A stretch of DNA of 64,000 nt from Heloderma charlesbogerti (lineage: Eukaryota > Chordata > Lepidosauria > Squamata > Helodermatidae), in contig JANEZZ010002354.1 of NCBI GenBank assembly GCA_026122225.1, forward strand, positions 1-64,000, read 5' to 3'. Shown here in pieces: positions 22,518 to 32,744 of this stretch. The notes beneath the pieces were generated by a model. It worked only from the letters and a program-made list of their open reading frames with translations. It had not been told where the DNA came from and did not search any database. The position numbers and the translations under genes were made by a program. How positions within the stretch are numbered: position 1 is the stretch's first letter; every line of letters starts with the position of its first letter.

Positions 22518-22525
22518 GTCCAGAC

Positions 22526-22872
22526 TAGGGATGGGTGAACATGCAGTGCTCGAACTGGTCAAAGTTCTCCGAATTCTTTCTCAAAGCTTGATTCACCTTG
22601 TTCGCATTCTTGAATGTGAGTGTGCTGCTTTTTTTTTTTTGATCGGAAAAAAATTGCATTTTTAAGAGTGCGCACCCAAAATGCACCCTTTCCCCTATTC
22701 AATAAAGTGTGAAAATGAACACTTTTTAAAAATGCAGATTTTTCAAACAGGCTTGCAAGTTCGGAAATGTGTGGACATTTTCTAAGAAAATGCGCACACG
22801 TTCATGTTTAGGGTTGTGAACCGGGCTTGTTAGAATGTTTTGCGAGTGGAAGCAAATTCTCGTACATCCCTA
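22526..22872. mobile_element. hAT-type non-autonomous transposon with 8-bp target duplication
   Basis: Terminal inverted repeat TAGGGATG...CATCCCTA, flanked on both sides by GTCCAGAC (22518-22525 and 22873-22880), a perfect 8-bp target duplication as made by hAT transposases. At 347 bp it has no coding capacity. Confidence 0.85.
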
Positions 22873-22920
22873 GTCCAGACAAAGTCTTCCATTTGTAGTC
22901 CTCCTGTGTTTTCACTCTAT

Positions 22921-23288
22921 GGGCAGAATTCAGCGGGGTGCTTCCGCCCCCGCCAATTTATTTCTGCCCCGCTGATTTCCTAATGCAAGCAGTGTGCCCT
23001 TCCAATTCCTTTGTGTAAGCGGGACCCACCACTTACACAAGGGAGACTTAGCGCTTCCTAGGGGAAGCCCCGAAATGAGCGGAAATGCTTGTTTTTAAAA
23101 GGAGGCGGGTTGGCGGAATGCCCTTACGCGAGCTCCGCCGACCTGCCTCTTTCCAGAAAGCGCTCCTTCCGGATTTCCCTGGAAGTGCTAAATTGCCATT
23201 GTGCAAGAGGTGGGGACTGTTTACACAATGGTATTGGCAGAGTGGAAGAGAATCTGCAGGGGCGGAAGCACTCCACTGGATTCTGCCC
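22921..23288. mobile_element. GC/CpG-rich inverted-repeat element
   Basis: The left end GGGCAGAATTCAGCGGGGTG then CTTCCGCCCC is matched by the right end GGGGCGGAAGCACTCCACTG then GATTCTGCCC (imperfect inverted repeats of about 30 bases). Inner arms (TTACACAAGG/TTGTGTAAGC and others) are also inverted. CpG-rich (GCGG, CGCC, ACGCGAGC) compared with its neighbours. No clear target duplication. Probable MITE of unknown superfamily. Confidence 0.55.
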
Positions 23289-23361
23289 AGTGTCTATTTT
23301 CTTATCAAAAAAAACATCCACCGAGGAAGAAAAGATGGAATAGCTGTACCTTTTGATTGTT

Positions 23362-23525
23362 CGTGGTAGGAGCCTTCTGTTTGTCCATCGGGCCCAGTAT
23401 TTTCTACTCTGACTGGCTGTTTCTTCCCAAGATCTCAAGTAGACATCTCTCCAATTACCTCCCACATGATCATTTTAACTGGAGATGTCCAGGGATTGAA
23501 CCTCAGACTTTCTCCAAGCTGTAGT
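23362..23525 (-). mobile_element. tRNA-derived SINE, minus strand
   Basis: On the minus strand: GAGGTTCAATCCCTGGACAT (B box and downstream), CAGTTAAAATGATCATGTGG, then CAGTCAGAGTAGAAAATACT and GGGCCCGATGGACAAACAGA. The same order is present in the + strand copy at 59632-59838. Confidence 0.7.
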
Positions 23526-23837
23526 CCCTCCCCTAACCAAATATAACACCAAACCATTTAAGAATATACGTGGGGGAGGCCCCTGGGAGGTGAGGGTGAG
23601 GAAACGTGCTCATGAGAGTGAAGCTGGGAGAAGGGGGTGTACTATCATGCACCATGTTCCTGATCTCTTAGCCTTGATGAAAGGCGGGGCGAGGGTTATG
23701 CTTGTACTGGCTTCTGGATTAGCACAAACCCAGCTGCTTCCTCTACTGTGTGTGGTCATAAATCGTCTGTGCAAGGTATATATTGATGCCAGAATCCCAA
23801 AATGTATCGAATCAGTTTACAAGACCAGATGTTATGT
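23526..23837. other. Intronic sequence, nothing recognised
   Basis: No gene or classified repeat was found between the SINE and the BovB target duplication. Confidence 0.35.
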
Positions 23838-23851
23838 GAAAGTCCTCCACT

Positions 23852-25685
23852 TGTTGTTCAGTCGTTAAGTCATGTCCAACTCTTCATGACCATAGCACGC
23901 CAGGCCTTCCTGTCCTCCGCTCTCTCCCGGAGTGTGCTCAAGTTCATATTCATTGCATCGGTGATGCTATCTAGACATCTCATCCTTTGCCGTCCCCTTC
24001 TCCTTCAATCCTTCCCAGCATCAGGGTCTTTTCCAGGGAGTTTTCTCTTCGCATTAGGTGGCCAAAATGTTTGAGCTTCAGCTTCAGTATCTGTCCTTCC
24101 AATGAGCAGTCAGGGTTGATTTCCTTTAGGATTGACTGATTGGACCTCCTTGCAGTCCAGGGGACTCGTAAGAGTCTTCTCCAGCACCACAGTTTGAAAG
24201 CATCAATTCTTCGGCGCTCAGCCTTCCATATAGTCCAGCTCTCACAGCCATACATTACTACTGGGAAAACCATAGCTTTGATTATGCGGACCTTTGTCGG
24301 CAAGGTGATGTCTCTGCTTCTTCCTATGCTGTCTAGGTTTGCCATAGCTTTCCTCCCAAGGAGCAAGCATCTTTTAATTTCATGGCTACAGTCACTGTCT
24401 GTGGTGATCTCGGAGCCCAAGAAAATACAATCTGTCATTGCTTCCATTTCTTCCCCTTCTATATGCCAAGAAGTGATGGGGCCAGATGCCATGATCTTCG
24501 TTTTTTTAATGTTGAGTTTCAAACCAGCTTTTGCACTCTCCTCTTTCACCCTCAACAAGAGGCTCTTTAGATCCTCTTCGCTTTCTGCCATGAGGGTGGT
24601 ATCATCTGCATATCTGAGGTTGTTGATAATTCCCCCGGCAATCTTATTTCCAACCTGTGATTCATCCAACCCGGCGTTTCTCATGATGTACTCTGCATAT
24701 AAGTTAAATAAACAGGGCGACAATATGCAGCCTTGTCGTACTCCTTTCCCAATTTTAAACCAATCGGTTGTTCCGTGTTCTCTTGGCAAAACTCTGTTAG
24801 CCTTTGTCCTGCTTAATTTTGTACACCAAGGCCATGCTTGCCTGTTATCCCGGTGATTTCTTGACTTCCTACTTTAGCATTCCAATCTCCTATGATGAAG
24901 GGGACGTCTTTTTTGGGTGTTAGTTCTAGAAGGTGTTGTAGGTCTTCATAGAACCCATCAACCTCAGCTTCTTCAGCCTCAGTGGTTGGGGCATAGACTT
25001 GAATTACTGTGATGTTGAATGGTTTGCCTTGGATTCGTACTGAGATTATTCTATTGTTTTTGAGATTGTACCCCAGTACTGCTTTTCCCACCCTTTTGTT
25101 GACTATGAGTGCTACTCCATTTCTTCTAAGGGATTCTTGCCCACAGTAGTAGATATGATGGTCACCTGAATTAAATTTGCCCATGCTTGTCCATTTTAGT
25201 TCGCTGATTCCCAAGGTGTCGATGTTCAATCTTGCCATCTCATGTTTGACCACCTCCAGCTTACCTTGATTCATTGATCTTACATTCCAGTTTTCTAAAC
25301 AATATTGTTCTTTACAGCAATATTTTCTTTTCACCACCAGACACATCCACAGCTGAGTGTCCTTTCAGCTTTGGCCTAGCCGCTTCAGTCTTTCTGGCGC
25401 TACTTGGAAATTCCCTCTGCTCTTCCCCAGTAGTATATTGGACACCTTCCGACCTGAGGGGTTCATCTTCTGGCGACATCTCTTTTAGCCTTGTGATACA
25501 TTCCATGGGGTTTTCTTGGCAAGAATACTGGAGTGAGTTGCCATTTCCTTCTCCAGTGGACCACATTTTGTCAGAACTCTCCACCATGACCTGTCCATCT
25601 TGGGTGGCCCTGCATGGCATAGCTTATGGCTTCACTGAGTTACACAAGCCCCTTCGCCACAACAAGGCAGTGATCCATGAAGGGG
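23852..25685 (-). mobile_element. BovB (RTE) LINE copy 1, internally deleted, 14-bp target duplication
   Basis: Flanked by perfect 14-bp duplications GAAAGTCCTCCACT (23838-23851, 25686-25699), so both element ends are original. On the minus strand it has the 5' end, the endonuclease N-terminal part (WNVRSMNQGKLE, ISELKWT, IIGDWNAKVG; 24813-25346) and the RT C-terminal half (QGCILSPCLFNLYAEY, RYADDTTLMAES; 23980-24789). About 1.36 kb present in the copy at 42667 is missing. The junction falls at an ACATG/ACACG-like sequence found at both breakpoints of the longer copy, suggesting a microhomology deletion. Not capable of self-mobilisation. It lies about 230 bp before the PTPN14 exon at 25920. 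Confidence 0.93.
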
Positions 25686-25919
25686 GAAAGTCCTCCACTA
25701 AGTTATCGCAAACAGGTCATGGGAATTCTTCTCTGAACTTGGATAGTAAGAGCTGAAATACTTTACTATGGGATGGAAAAATGAAATACGTACATCGTTA
25801 TTAGTGACTTAAATGGTAACGTACATGGATTAGGGGAGAGGGATAGAGAGAAAAATTTTGCTCCTTGTAAACTTGCCCAGAGAATAAATTTTCCTTTCTA
25901 AACTCTTCTTTTTCTGTAG

Positions 25920-26089
25920 ACACACTATTTTGGCCTATGGTTTCACAGCAAGAGCCAGCAAGTGCGATGGGTGGAACTGGAGAAACCTCTGAAAAAGCAG
26001 CTGGACAAGTTTGCCAGCGAGCCTCTGCTTTTCTTTGGGGTCATGTTCTACGTGCCCAGTGTCGCCCGACTACAGCAAGAAGTCACAAG
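25920..26089 (+). CDS. PTPN14: PTPN14, second coding exon (FERM F1-F2)
   Basis: A 170-base exon continuing the protein from 16752: [17 protein letters not shown], then [31 protein letters not shown] and ARLQQEVTR. These residues complete the F1 lobe and reach the start of the F2 lobe of the FERM domain. The acceptor is TTTTTCTGTAG (ends 25919) and the donor is GTAGCC at 26090, a weak but valid GT. It ends two bases into an Arg codon, so the next exon must start in phase 2. The reading frame is intact and close to what is known for vertebrate PTPN14; LEKPLKK and the FFGVMFYVP stretch are diagnostic of the PTPN14/PTPN21 pair. The following exon was not found in the window. Confidence 0.95.
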
Positions 26090-26193
26090 GTAGCCAAACC
26101 TTTGTTTCTTCACACCTTTTGTCACTCAGAAACATTTCTTGTTGCAGATGTGACACAAGCCCTATTCAAGCATTTCAATGAATGCATGATGGC

Positions 26194-26540
26194 TTAAGGT
26201 GTGTACTGGGATGGAGGCATGCCTATGTCCCCGGGAGCACTGCCCCACCCCCCTCAGTTCAGACCTTGCTGTGTTGAACCGTCAAGGTCACAAAGGGAGT
26301 TCTACTTGCGGTCACTTGAAAACGAGCAGAACTCTTAGCCTGATTGTGGACCCTACTTTATCAGGGTTCCCGATTGTGCTGAGAGTTCTATTCGTGTTCA
26401 AGTGAACACGAGTAGAACTCCCTTTGAGACTTTGCCGGTTCAACATGGCAAGGCCTGAGCTGAGAGGGCAGGGGTGGCCCAGCCAGAGAGACAGAGGGTG
26501 GGGCCAGCGTGGATGACCCCCATCCCAGTTCACACTTTAA
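26194..26540. mobile_element. Long TTAA-bounded fold-back element next to the exon
   Basis: TTAA (26194-26197) and TTAA (26537-26540) bound a 347-bp element that is palindromic almost throughout. Matching arm blocks include GTGTACTGGGATGG with CCATCCCAGTTCACAC, AAAGGGAGTTCTACT with AGTAGAACTCCCTTT, and TTGAACCG with CGGTTCAA. Arms are about 165 bp each. TTAA duplications suggest a piggyBac-mobilised MITE. It begins 105 bases after the PTPN14 exon, so the nascent intron RNA could fold into a long hairpin just beyond the 5' splice site. Confidence 0.75.
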
Positions 26541-26574
26541 GCCCTCACTTCTTCAAGCAGACACCTGAACAGGC

Positions 26575-26770
26575 TTCCTGCAAGCCATGGTTTACAAACT
26601 GGGAGCTAGTCCCAGGAACTTGTGTTTCCTCTCCGATGTGAATTCTCCCTTTCCCTTCCTTGTGAACTTTTAACCATGGTTCCGCATTTGCCACATCTAA
26701 CTATGTGGCAAATATGTGACCAGAGTTTGCAAACCTTAACCAGAGTTTGCAAACCCACTTTACATTCAGA
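26575..26770. repeat. R1-like CCATGGTTT repeat
   Basis: Contains AAGCCATGGTTTACAAACTG, AACCATGGTTCC and a local duplication ACCAGAGTTTGCAAACC near 26720-26757. Resembles the R1 family. Edges uncertain. Confidence 0.35.
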
Positions 26771-26977
26771 TTTGCAAATTCTGGCTTTCAGGAAGCCAAC
26801 TATGTATGGGCCCATTGTCTTATGGTAGAGTTTAAATTGATAATGTTATGTTTATACCAGAATATCATGTAGTAGGTTCTCTTGACCTGTGTATTGCGTT
26901 TCTTGTTCTTCTTAATACCTCTACCTAAAATATGTAAAAAAAACCAACAACCCCGAGCTGATAACCATTGAATGGGA

Positions 26978-27119
26978 TTAAGGCACAATCCTCTGCATGT
27001 TTAGATAGAATAAAAGGCCTACAACTCCCAGCATGCCCCACCCAGCATGGCTAGTTGGGGCAGGCGGGGAGTTTTAGGCCTTTTTTTCTGTCTAAACATG
27101 TATATGATTGCACCCTTAC
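26978..27119. mobile_element. TTAA-class palindromic MITE M2
   Basis: Bounded by TTAA and TTAC. Arms GGCACAATCCTCTGCATGTT and ACATGTATATGATTGCACCC are inverted, with GGCCTACAACTCCCAGCATG in the inner arm. Confidence 0.7.
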
Positions 27120-27476
27120 TCTATGTTGTTCCACTAGTATCACACAAAAACCAACAAAGGTTGTACTTAAAATTATGAACATGAGCCAGAGGCCTTTATA
27201 CGCAAAGGTTACTTGTTCTCTTCTGAGAAGGGAAGTGTTGCATTGTACCCACATGAACGCTCTATTGTGAGTGCACAACATCCTCCTGCTCAAAAGACGA
27301 GGGAGGCCCCTACGCAAGTGCACCACATATATTTATTTGTGCCTTTATTTAAAACATAACTTGTTTTTCCAATGACTGGTTTTGTTCTTCACATGCTATT
27401 TTGGATCCCCCTGAACCTAAAGCTAATTGCTGTGAATGACCCAAAGAGCTTCAGCTTTTGAGCAGTATAGAAAAGT
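27120..27476. other. Intronic sequence, nothing recognised
   Basis: No gene or classified repeat. Short P-type fragments are possible near 27190-27310. Confidence 0.35.
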
Positions 27477-27480
27477 GATT

Positions 27481-27522
<42 letters not shown>
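27477..27522. repeat. (GATA)n microsatellite
   Basis: About eleven GATA units. GATA repeats are abundant in squamates, and on W chromosomes in snakes, but a single short array has no diagnostic value. Confidence 0.92.
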
Positions 27523-28089
27523 GCTCTGCATAACTGTAGTGGTGCAGAGAGTGGTTTAGGCTCTCAATAGCTCTAAAGGCATTGCCTTTATTGGACCATT
27601 GGACCAATAACCATGGTTATTGCCTTAAGTATTGCCAATGTAAGCATCCCCATTCAGTCCCAAAGACCTTTGCACTAGCATTTGAATAATCTCTAGCCAT
27701 GCCTCCACCACATGGCTCTTTGCCTAATGTACCTGTGAACGATCTCCAGTCCATGGGCCGCATGTGACTCTTGGGGTCTCTCCTGTGGCCTGCTGAGTGC
27801 CCTAGCTGCCCCGCAACATCCCCCACTTCCCCAATGCTGCAATGGCTGATTTGCAGGCGCTGCAAAAATACCCCCCACTCGGCTTCTGCAGCATCATATT
27901 GGAGAGGATGTTGCTGTAGCAGCCACACTCTCATTGTCTGGCTCTCTGTGCACGGCTGCTGGAGGTTCTGCTAGATGACACATGAGCAGCCGCACTGAGC
28001 GGGCAGTGCGTAGAGAACACGGCTGCTATAGTGCCATCCTGCACCAGGAGGCCCATATTCCCCTGCACCTTTTTGCTAAGCTTCTTAAC
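27523..28089. other. Intronic sequence, nothing classified
   Basis: No gene recognised. Moderately GC-rich, with open frames on both strands that carry no domain. Confidence 0.35.
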
Positions 28090-28370
28090 CTGGTGTGTGT
28101 ATGTGTGTATGGTTCTCACAGGCATCATAGGTAGAAGGAAGGGAGGCCCCTGTGTGTGTGTGTGGGGGGGGGAACTGGACGTTGTGAGTGTGTTTGTGTA
28201 TGAGGGGGGATTATGTGTGTCTGAGTGTGAGTGGAGCAAGAAAGGATGTCTGTCTTCATGCGCGATGGGGTGAGGATTTCTTTGTGTGTGTGAGGGTGTC
28301 TGTGTTTGAGGAAGAAGGAAATGTGTCTATGTCTGTGGGGTGGAGGAAGAATGTGTGTGTGTCTCCCAAT
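28090..28370. repeat. Degenerate TG-rich simple sequence
   Basis: Long stretch of TGTG, GTGAGTG and GGGGGG on the + strand with several short (TG)n runs. It produces spurious Cys/Val frames. Simple-repeat expansion with decay. Confidence 0.75.
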
Positions 28371-28934
28371 TCGGCCTCCGAAGGATTCCTCAGCAACCGA
28401 TGCAATTTGCTCACCCCAGGCCTAATAGCTCTGTTTGCTGTGTCTCTGTCGTCCTTGGTAACAGTAAAATTTTTAATCTCAGTAGGGTTACTAATGTTGC
28501 ATTGGGATGCCTTGTGATGTTGGCACGATGCTAGACATAATGGTGATCCAACTGTCCTCTTATCCTTGTATGCCAGCCCATATGATTGGGCCATAAAGTA
28601 GCTTTCACATCTTTTTGCATTCCTTAAGGTTACTGCAAAGATTCTGGCTTCATTTAATTATGAGTGTCCAAATTATAAGCTGCAGGCAGATTCTAAAGAA
28701 TGTTGGAGGTTTCTTATAAGTGGGACAGCTTATAAGTAAGATTTATAAGCAGTAAATCAGGTGTCGGAGAAAAATGCCTTTTTCTTGCTCTGGAGTAATA
28801 ATTGAGTAAACACAAACCACCCCATTATTTCTGCTCCTAGTAAGTCCATTAAAACAAATAGATCACTTTTGCGTAATGAAAGTTACAGGTGTGGTGGGCA
28901 GGTGGGCACTCCTGATTGGGATCACAGTGGGGAC
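28371..28934. other. Intronic sequence, nothing recognised
   Basis: No gene. The TTATAAG motifs near 28670-28755 are locally repeated, but no family was recognised. Confidence 0.35.
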
Positions 28935-29445
28935 AGTAAAAACAGGGGGACAAGCTGCACTGGTTACCAGTGTGTTTCTGAGCTCAATTTAAAGTGCATG
29001 TTTTGACCTTTAAAGCCTTAAACGGTTTTGGACCCAATGACAGGAAGGACCACTTTCAGCCATATCAGCCTGCCCTCACTTTAAGATCAGCAAGAGTTTC
29101 CCTTCTCATTTGCCCACCTGTGAGAGCAGTTAGGTGGGTGGCCACACGAGAGGAGGCCTTTTCTCCAGTGGCCCCACACTCTGGAAATAAGTGGCCATCG
29201 GGGGTCCACCAGGCCCCATCATCACAGTCTTTTAAGAAGGCTCTGAAAACATTCTGAAAATTTTGGCCTTCCCTTGATATGTTCATTGTTGTTGCTGTTT
29301 TTATTGCTCTTTTTACTGCTGTTTTTATTGCTTTTTAAGATCGTTACTGGTTTTTATTATGTGTTTTGTTACTGCACGCTGCCATGGGAGGACTCCTGCC
29401 CTGAAAGGTGGCCAAGAGATATTTTAAATGAGTAAATAATAAAGG
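28935..29445 (+). mobile_element. L2-clade LINE 3' end, plus strand
   Basis: Contains the end of the ORF2 region (TTTAAAGCCTTAAACGGTTT ... GGAGGCCTTTTCTCCAGTGG ... TTTAAGAAGGCTCTGAAAAC) followed by a T-rich 3' UTR and GTGGCCAAGAGATATTTTAA then ATAATAAA. The coding part is broken. Same family as 37365-37805. Confidence 0.7.
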
Positions 29446-29609
29446 CCCCTTACCACCCATGCTAGGGTCCTGAACGAGATTGGGGCCTCTGTACTTACTT
29501 TAGAGTAAGAAAGAAGGACAGTTCTTTGTGCTGGTGCTCTTTAAAGCCAGGGAAGAAAGAGAAAGCAATGCACAGAAATCTTTCAGTTTGGTTCTGAGCA
29601 TCATTCAGC

Positions 29610-29705
29610 ATGCTGGTTTTGACCTATAAAATTCTAAATAGATACCACCTTCTCCTGAATGAACTTGCCCATGAGCTAAAATCATCAGGCCCTGTTTTGC
29701 TTCTT
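29610..29705 (+). mobile_element. L2 fragment
   Basis: GGTTTTGACCTATAAAATTC, TGAACTTGCCCATGAGCTAA and AAATCATCAGGCCCTG are decayed forms of the L2 C-terminal coding region also present in 28935-29445. Confidence 0.5.
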
Positions 29706-30118
29706 ATAGATAAGTTCTCACATCCCAGCTGCTAAGCAAACCGTAAGTTAACGTGTGTTAGCCAGGATGTATGAAAATTACCCATGAAGAACATACACCT
29801 GTTCAGGGGTTCTGATAGGTAATTGTACTGACAGAAAATATGAATGAAAAAACTTGAGAAGGTCTTTATAAACAATAAATAAAAATCAAACAATATTTGC
29901 AAGATAACGAGATACGGTTTGAGAACATAGGACCTAGACAAAATTTACCAATAGTGTTAGAGATAACAAGCCAAAAAATAATAATGACTAAGCATTCTAA
30001 GAATTCTTTAAGAGCTTGCCTTGTAAAAATCAAAAACCTCTTGCTCATATGATCATTTGGAGCAGAGAAGATGTCAGGATGACTAATATTCTCATCCTGA
30101 AATCTCTCTAGACTGGGT
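29706..30118. other. Intronic sequence, nothing recognised
   Basis: AT-rich; no gene or classified repeat. Confidence 0.4.
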
Positions 30119-31540
30119 CATAGAATCATAGAATAGTAGGGTTGGAAGGGGCCTACAAGGCCATCGAGTCCAACCCCCTGCTCAATGCAGGAATCCAAGT
30201 CAGAGCATCCCTGACAAATGGCTGTCCAGCCTCGTCTTGAAGGCCTGCAGTGTGGGAGAGCCCACCACCTCCCCAGGTAATTGGTTCCATTGTCGTATTG
30301 CTCTTACAGTCAGGAAGTTTTTCCTGATGTTCAGCCGGAATCTGGCTTCCTGTAACTTGAGCCCATTATTCTGTGTCCTGCACTCTGGGATGATCAAGAA
30401 GACATCCTGGCCTTCCTCTCTGTGACAACCTTTCAAGTACTTGAAGAGTGCTATCATATCTCCCCTCAGTCTTCTCTTCTCAAGGCTAAACATGCCCAGT
30501 TCTTTCAGTCTCTCTTCATAGGGCTTTGTTTCCAGTCCCCTGATCATCTTTGTTGCCCTCCTCTGAACCCTCTCCAGTTTGTCTGCATCCTTCTTAAAGT
30601 GTGGCGCCCAGAACTGGACACAGTACTCCAGATGAGGCCTAACCAGTGCTGAGTAGAGGGGAACTAGTACTTCCCAGGATTTGGAAGCTATGCTTCTATT
30701 AATGCAGCCCAAAATAGCATTTGCCTTTTTTGCAGCCACATCACATTGTTGGCTCATATTCAGCTTGTGATTGACAACAATTCCAAGATCCTTCTCGCTT
30801 GTAGTGTGGTTGAGCCACATATCCCCCATCTTGTAACTGTGCATTTGGTTTCTTTTTCCTAGGTGCAGAACCTGGCATTTATCCCTATTAAATGTCATTC
30901 TGTTGTTTTCTGCCCAGCGCTCCAGTCTATCCAGATCACTTTGTATTTTGTTTCTATCTTCCAAAGTATTAGCTATCCTGCCCAATTTTGTGTCATCTGC
31001 AAATTTGATCAGCATTCCCTGCACCTCCTCCTCCAAGTCATTAATAAAAATGTTGAAGAGCACTGGGCCCAGGACTGAGCCCTGCGGTACCCCACTCGTT
31101 ACCTCTCCCCAGTTGGAGAAGGTCCCATTGATAAGCACTCTTTGAGTATCCTGAGTGATCCTGTAGCCAACTGTGGATCCACCGGATTTTTGTTTCATCT
31201 AGCCCACTTTGAGCTAGTTTGTTCATCAGGATATCATGGGGCACTTTGTCGAAAGCTTTGCTGAAGTCGAGGTATATGATGTCTACAGCATTCCCACGGT
31301 CTACAAGGGAGGTTACTTGATCAAAAAATGAGATCAGATTTGTCTGGCAGGACTTGTTCTTGACAAATCCATGTTGGCTTTGAGTAATCACGGCATTGTT
31401 TTCAAGGTGCTTCCAGATGGATTCCTTTATCTTCTGCTCCAGAATTTTCCCAGGGATTGATGTCAGACTGACTGGTCTGTAGTTCCCAGGTTCCTCCTTT
31501 TTACCCATTTTGAAGATAGGGACAACGTTAGCCCTGCCTT
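30119..31540 (-). mobile_element. CR1 LINE, 5'-truncated, minus strand
   Basis: The 3' end (+ strand left) is the CR1 terminal motif TAGAATCATAGAATAG...CATCGAGTCCAACCC. On the minus strand the reverse transcriptase reads GNYRPVSLTSIPGKI, IIYLDFSKAFDKVPHDIL (motif A), then after a frameshift near 31190 GVPQGSVLGPVLFNIFINDL (motif B), KFADDTKL (motif C, FADD) and the thumb/C-terminal LVRPHLEYCVQFWAPHF and LRGDMIALFKYLKG. About 470 codons of ORF2 remain; the endonuclease and ORF1 are missing. The 332-codon C-terminal part is uninterrupted, so this is a fairly young copy. Confidence 0.92.
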
Positions 31541-31660
31541 TTGAAGATAGGGTCCAATATTTGTAACCTAGATGTTCATTGTATTGCAGAGATTACTAGC
31601 TAGAAAAACGTCTCTGATATCACTTTTAAACAACAAAAAGTCTACAGTTGAATTTGTAAC
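31541..31660. other. Short spacer
   Basis: TTTTGAAGATAGGG at 31539-31552 repeats the CR1 edge at about 31509-31522, a small duplication at the truncation point. Confidence 0.4.
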
Positions 31661-31782
31661 TTAGGGTGCAATCCTATGCATGTTTAGACAGAAGAAGGTC
31701 CTACAGCTTCCATGCTGGCTGTGGAATGCTGGGAGTTTTAGGACTTCCTTCTGTCTAAACATGCATAGGATTGCACACTTAA
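31661..31782. mobile_element. TTAA-class palindromic MITE M2
   Basis: Arms GGTGCAATCCTATGCATGTT (then TAGACAGAAG) and its reverse complement at 31740-31778 are nearly perfect. The boundary tetranucleotides are TTAG and TTAA. The youngest-looking M2 copy by arm identity. Confidence 0.78.
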
Positions 31783-32496
31783 AGATGTTTATCATCTACA
31801 TGCCCTCAGCTCTTCTAAACTAAGATTCTAAACTAAGATTCAAAACAAAATGCTTGACTTCAGGTCATATTTTAATCCCCCCCCATCTGCCCCGCTTTGA
31901 AGCTCCACAAATATTTTCCTCTTAACATCTTAGTCAAAAAAAATAATAGTAGCAAGACTAGCTCATGCAAGTTCCTTCTACTTATGCTCTTATCAAAGAT
32001 GGGAATATAGTCATTGGAAAGCATGCGAACAAGGTCTAATCTTTGTTTGCAAGTTGTTGTTGTTCAGTCGTTTACTGAGATAAGAGAGAACAGCTAGCCT
32101 AAAGCAAGGTGAACCAGCTATATCACAAGCAACCTATATAAAAAAAAGATAGTGAATAGAACTCATATTTCATATTTTCTTCTTGCGTTCTGCATGATTA
32201 TAGCCAAAAGCCTATCCAGTCATGAGGCAAAGATTATTAAGCAAGCTGTTGAAGGCACATTTTCAGCTGAGTGAAATGATGCATTTCACAAGAATTGCAA
32301 AGGCTTCTGGGATCACACTCTGTTTTTCTCTAATACATATGACACCCTGTTCTGGGTGGCCCCATAAGTATGTTCACTTGGAAAGTATTTTACCTTTCTT
32401 TGAGGCGCCAGGTAAAAGCTGTTTTGTTTGTTCAAGTTTTTCATGGGACAAAATTGTGCTGCCTCTTATGCAGATAGCGTTCTGATACTGATATAG
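31783..32496. other. Intronic sequence with a BovB-tail remnant
   Basis: No gene recognised. TTGTTGTTGTTCAGTCGTTT at about 32058-32077 equals the reverse complement of the BovB 3' end (AACGACTGAACAACAACAA type), a severely truncated insertion or a SINE tail. Confidence 0.45.
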
Positions 32497-32600
32497 TTGT
32501 CTTACACTGCAGTCCTCTGCTTGTCTACTCAGAAGTAAGTCCCACTGAATTCAAGGGAACTTACATCCAGGTAAATGTGTATAGGAGTGCAAGCTGCCTT
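32497..32600. repeat. Short dispersed repeat P2, good copy
   Basis: ACTGCAGTCCTCTGCTTGTC, AGAAGTAAGTCCCACTGAAT and AGGTAAATGTGTATAGGAGT with inverted edges (TGCAGTCCT/AGGAGTGCA). Used as the reference for other P2 copies. Confidence 0.6.
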
Positions 32601-32744
32601 GAAGATCATGAGTTCACAATAAAGAAATAAAGAAATACCCCCCTGTAGTACTGTTTTTCTACAGACAGGGAGCAGATGTGGTGGAGAAAAAGAAGCAGAT
32701 GCTTTTGTGCAGTAGTGTGGGGGTAGGAGTGTTCCCCCCGCCAC

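Larger units (their letters stand above)
16753..25919 (+). other. PTPN14: PTPN14 intron (9.2 kb) between the two coding exons
   Basis: Bounded by GTGAGG at 16753 and a pyrimidine-rich TTCTTTTTCTGTAG ending at 25919. Phase 0. It is filled with transposon sequence: a Sauria SINE, a long L2 copy, an L1-like segment, hAT and other inverted-repeat elements, and an internally deleted BovB that ends only about 230 bp before the acceptor. Confidence 0.9.

Noticed and set aside
27477..27522. CRISPR-like array
   Set aside because: A plain (GATA)n microsatellite with no spacers, in a vertebrate genome.
28090..28370. Cys/Val-rich frames as secreted protein
   Set aside because: They are translations of a degenerate TG repeat.
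30200..31198. 332-codon ORF as a host gene
   Set aside because: It has CR1 RT motifs (VPQGSVLGPVLFNIF, FADDTKL) and ends in the CR1 3' tail.
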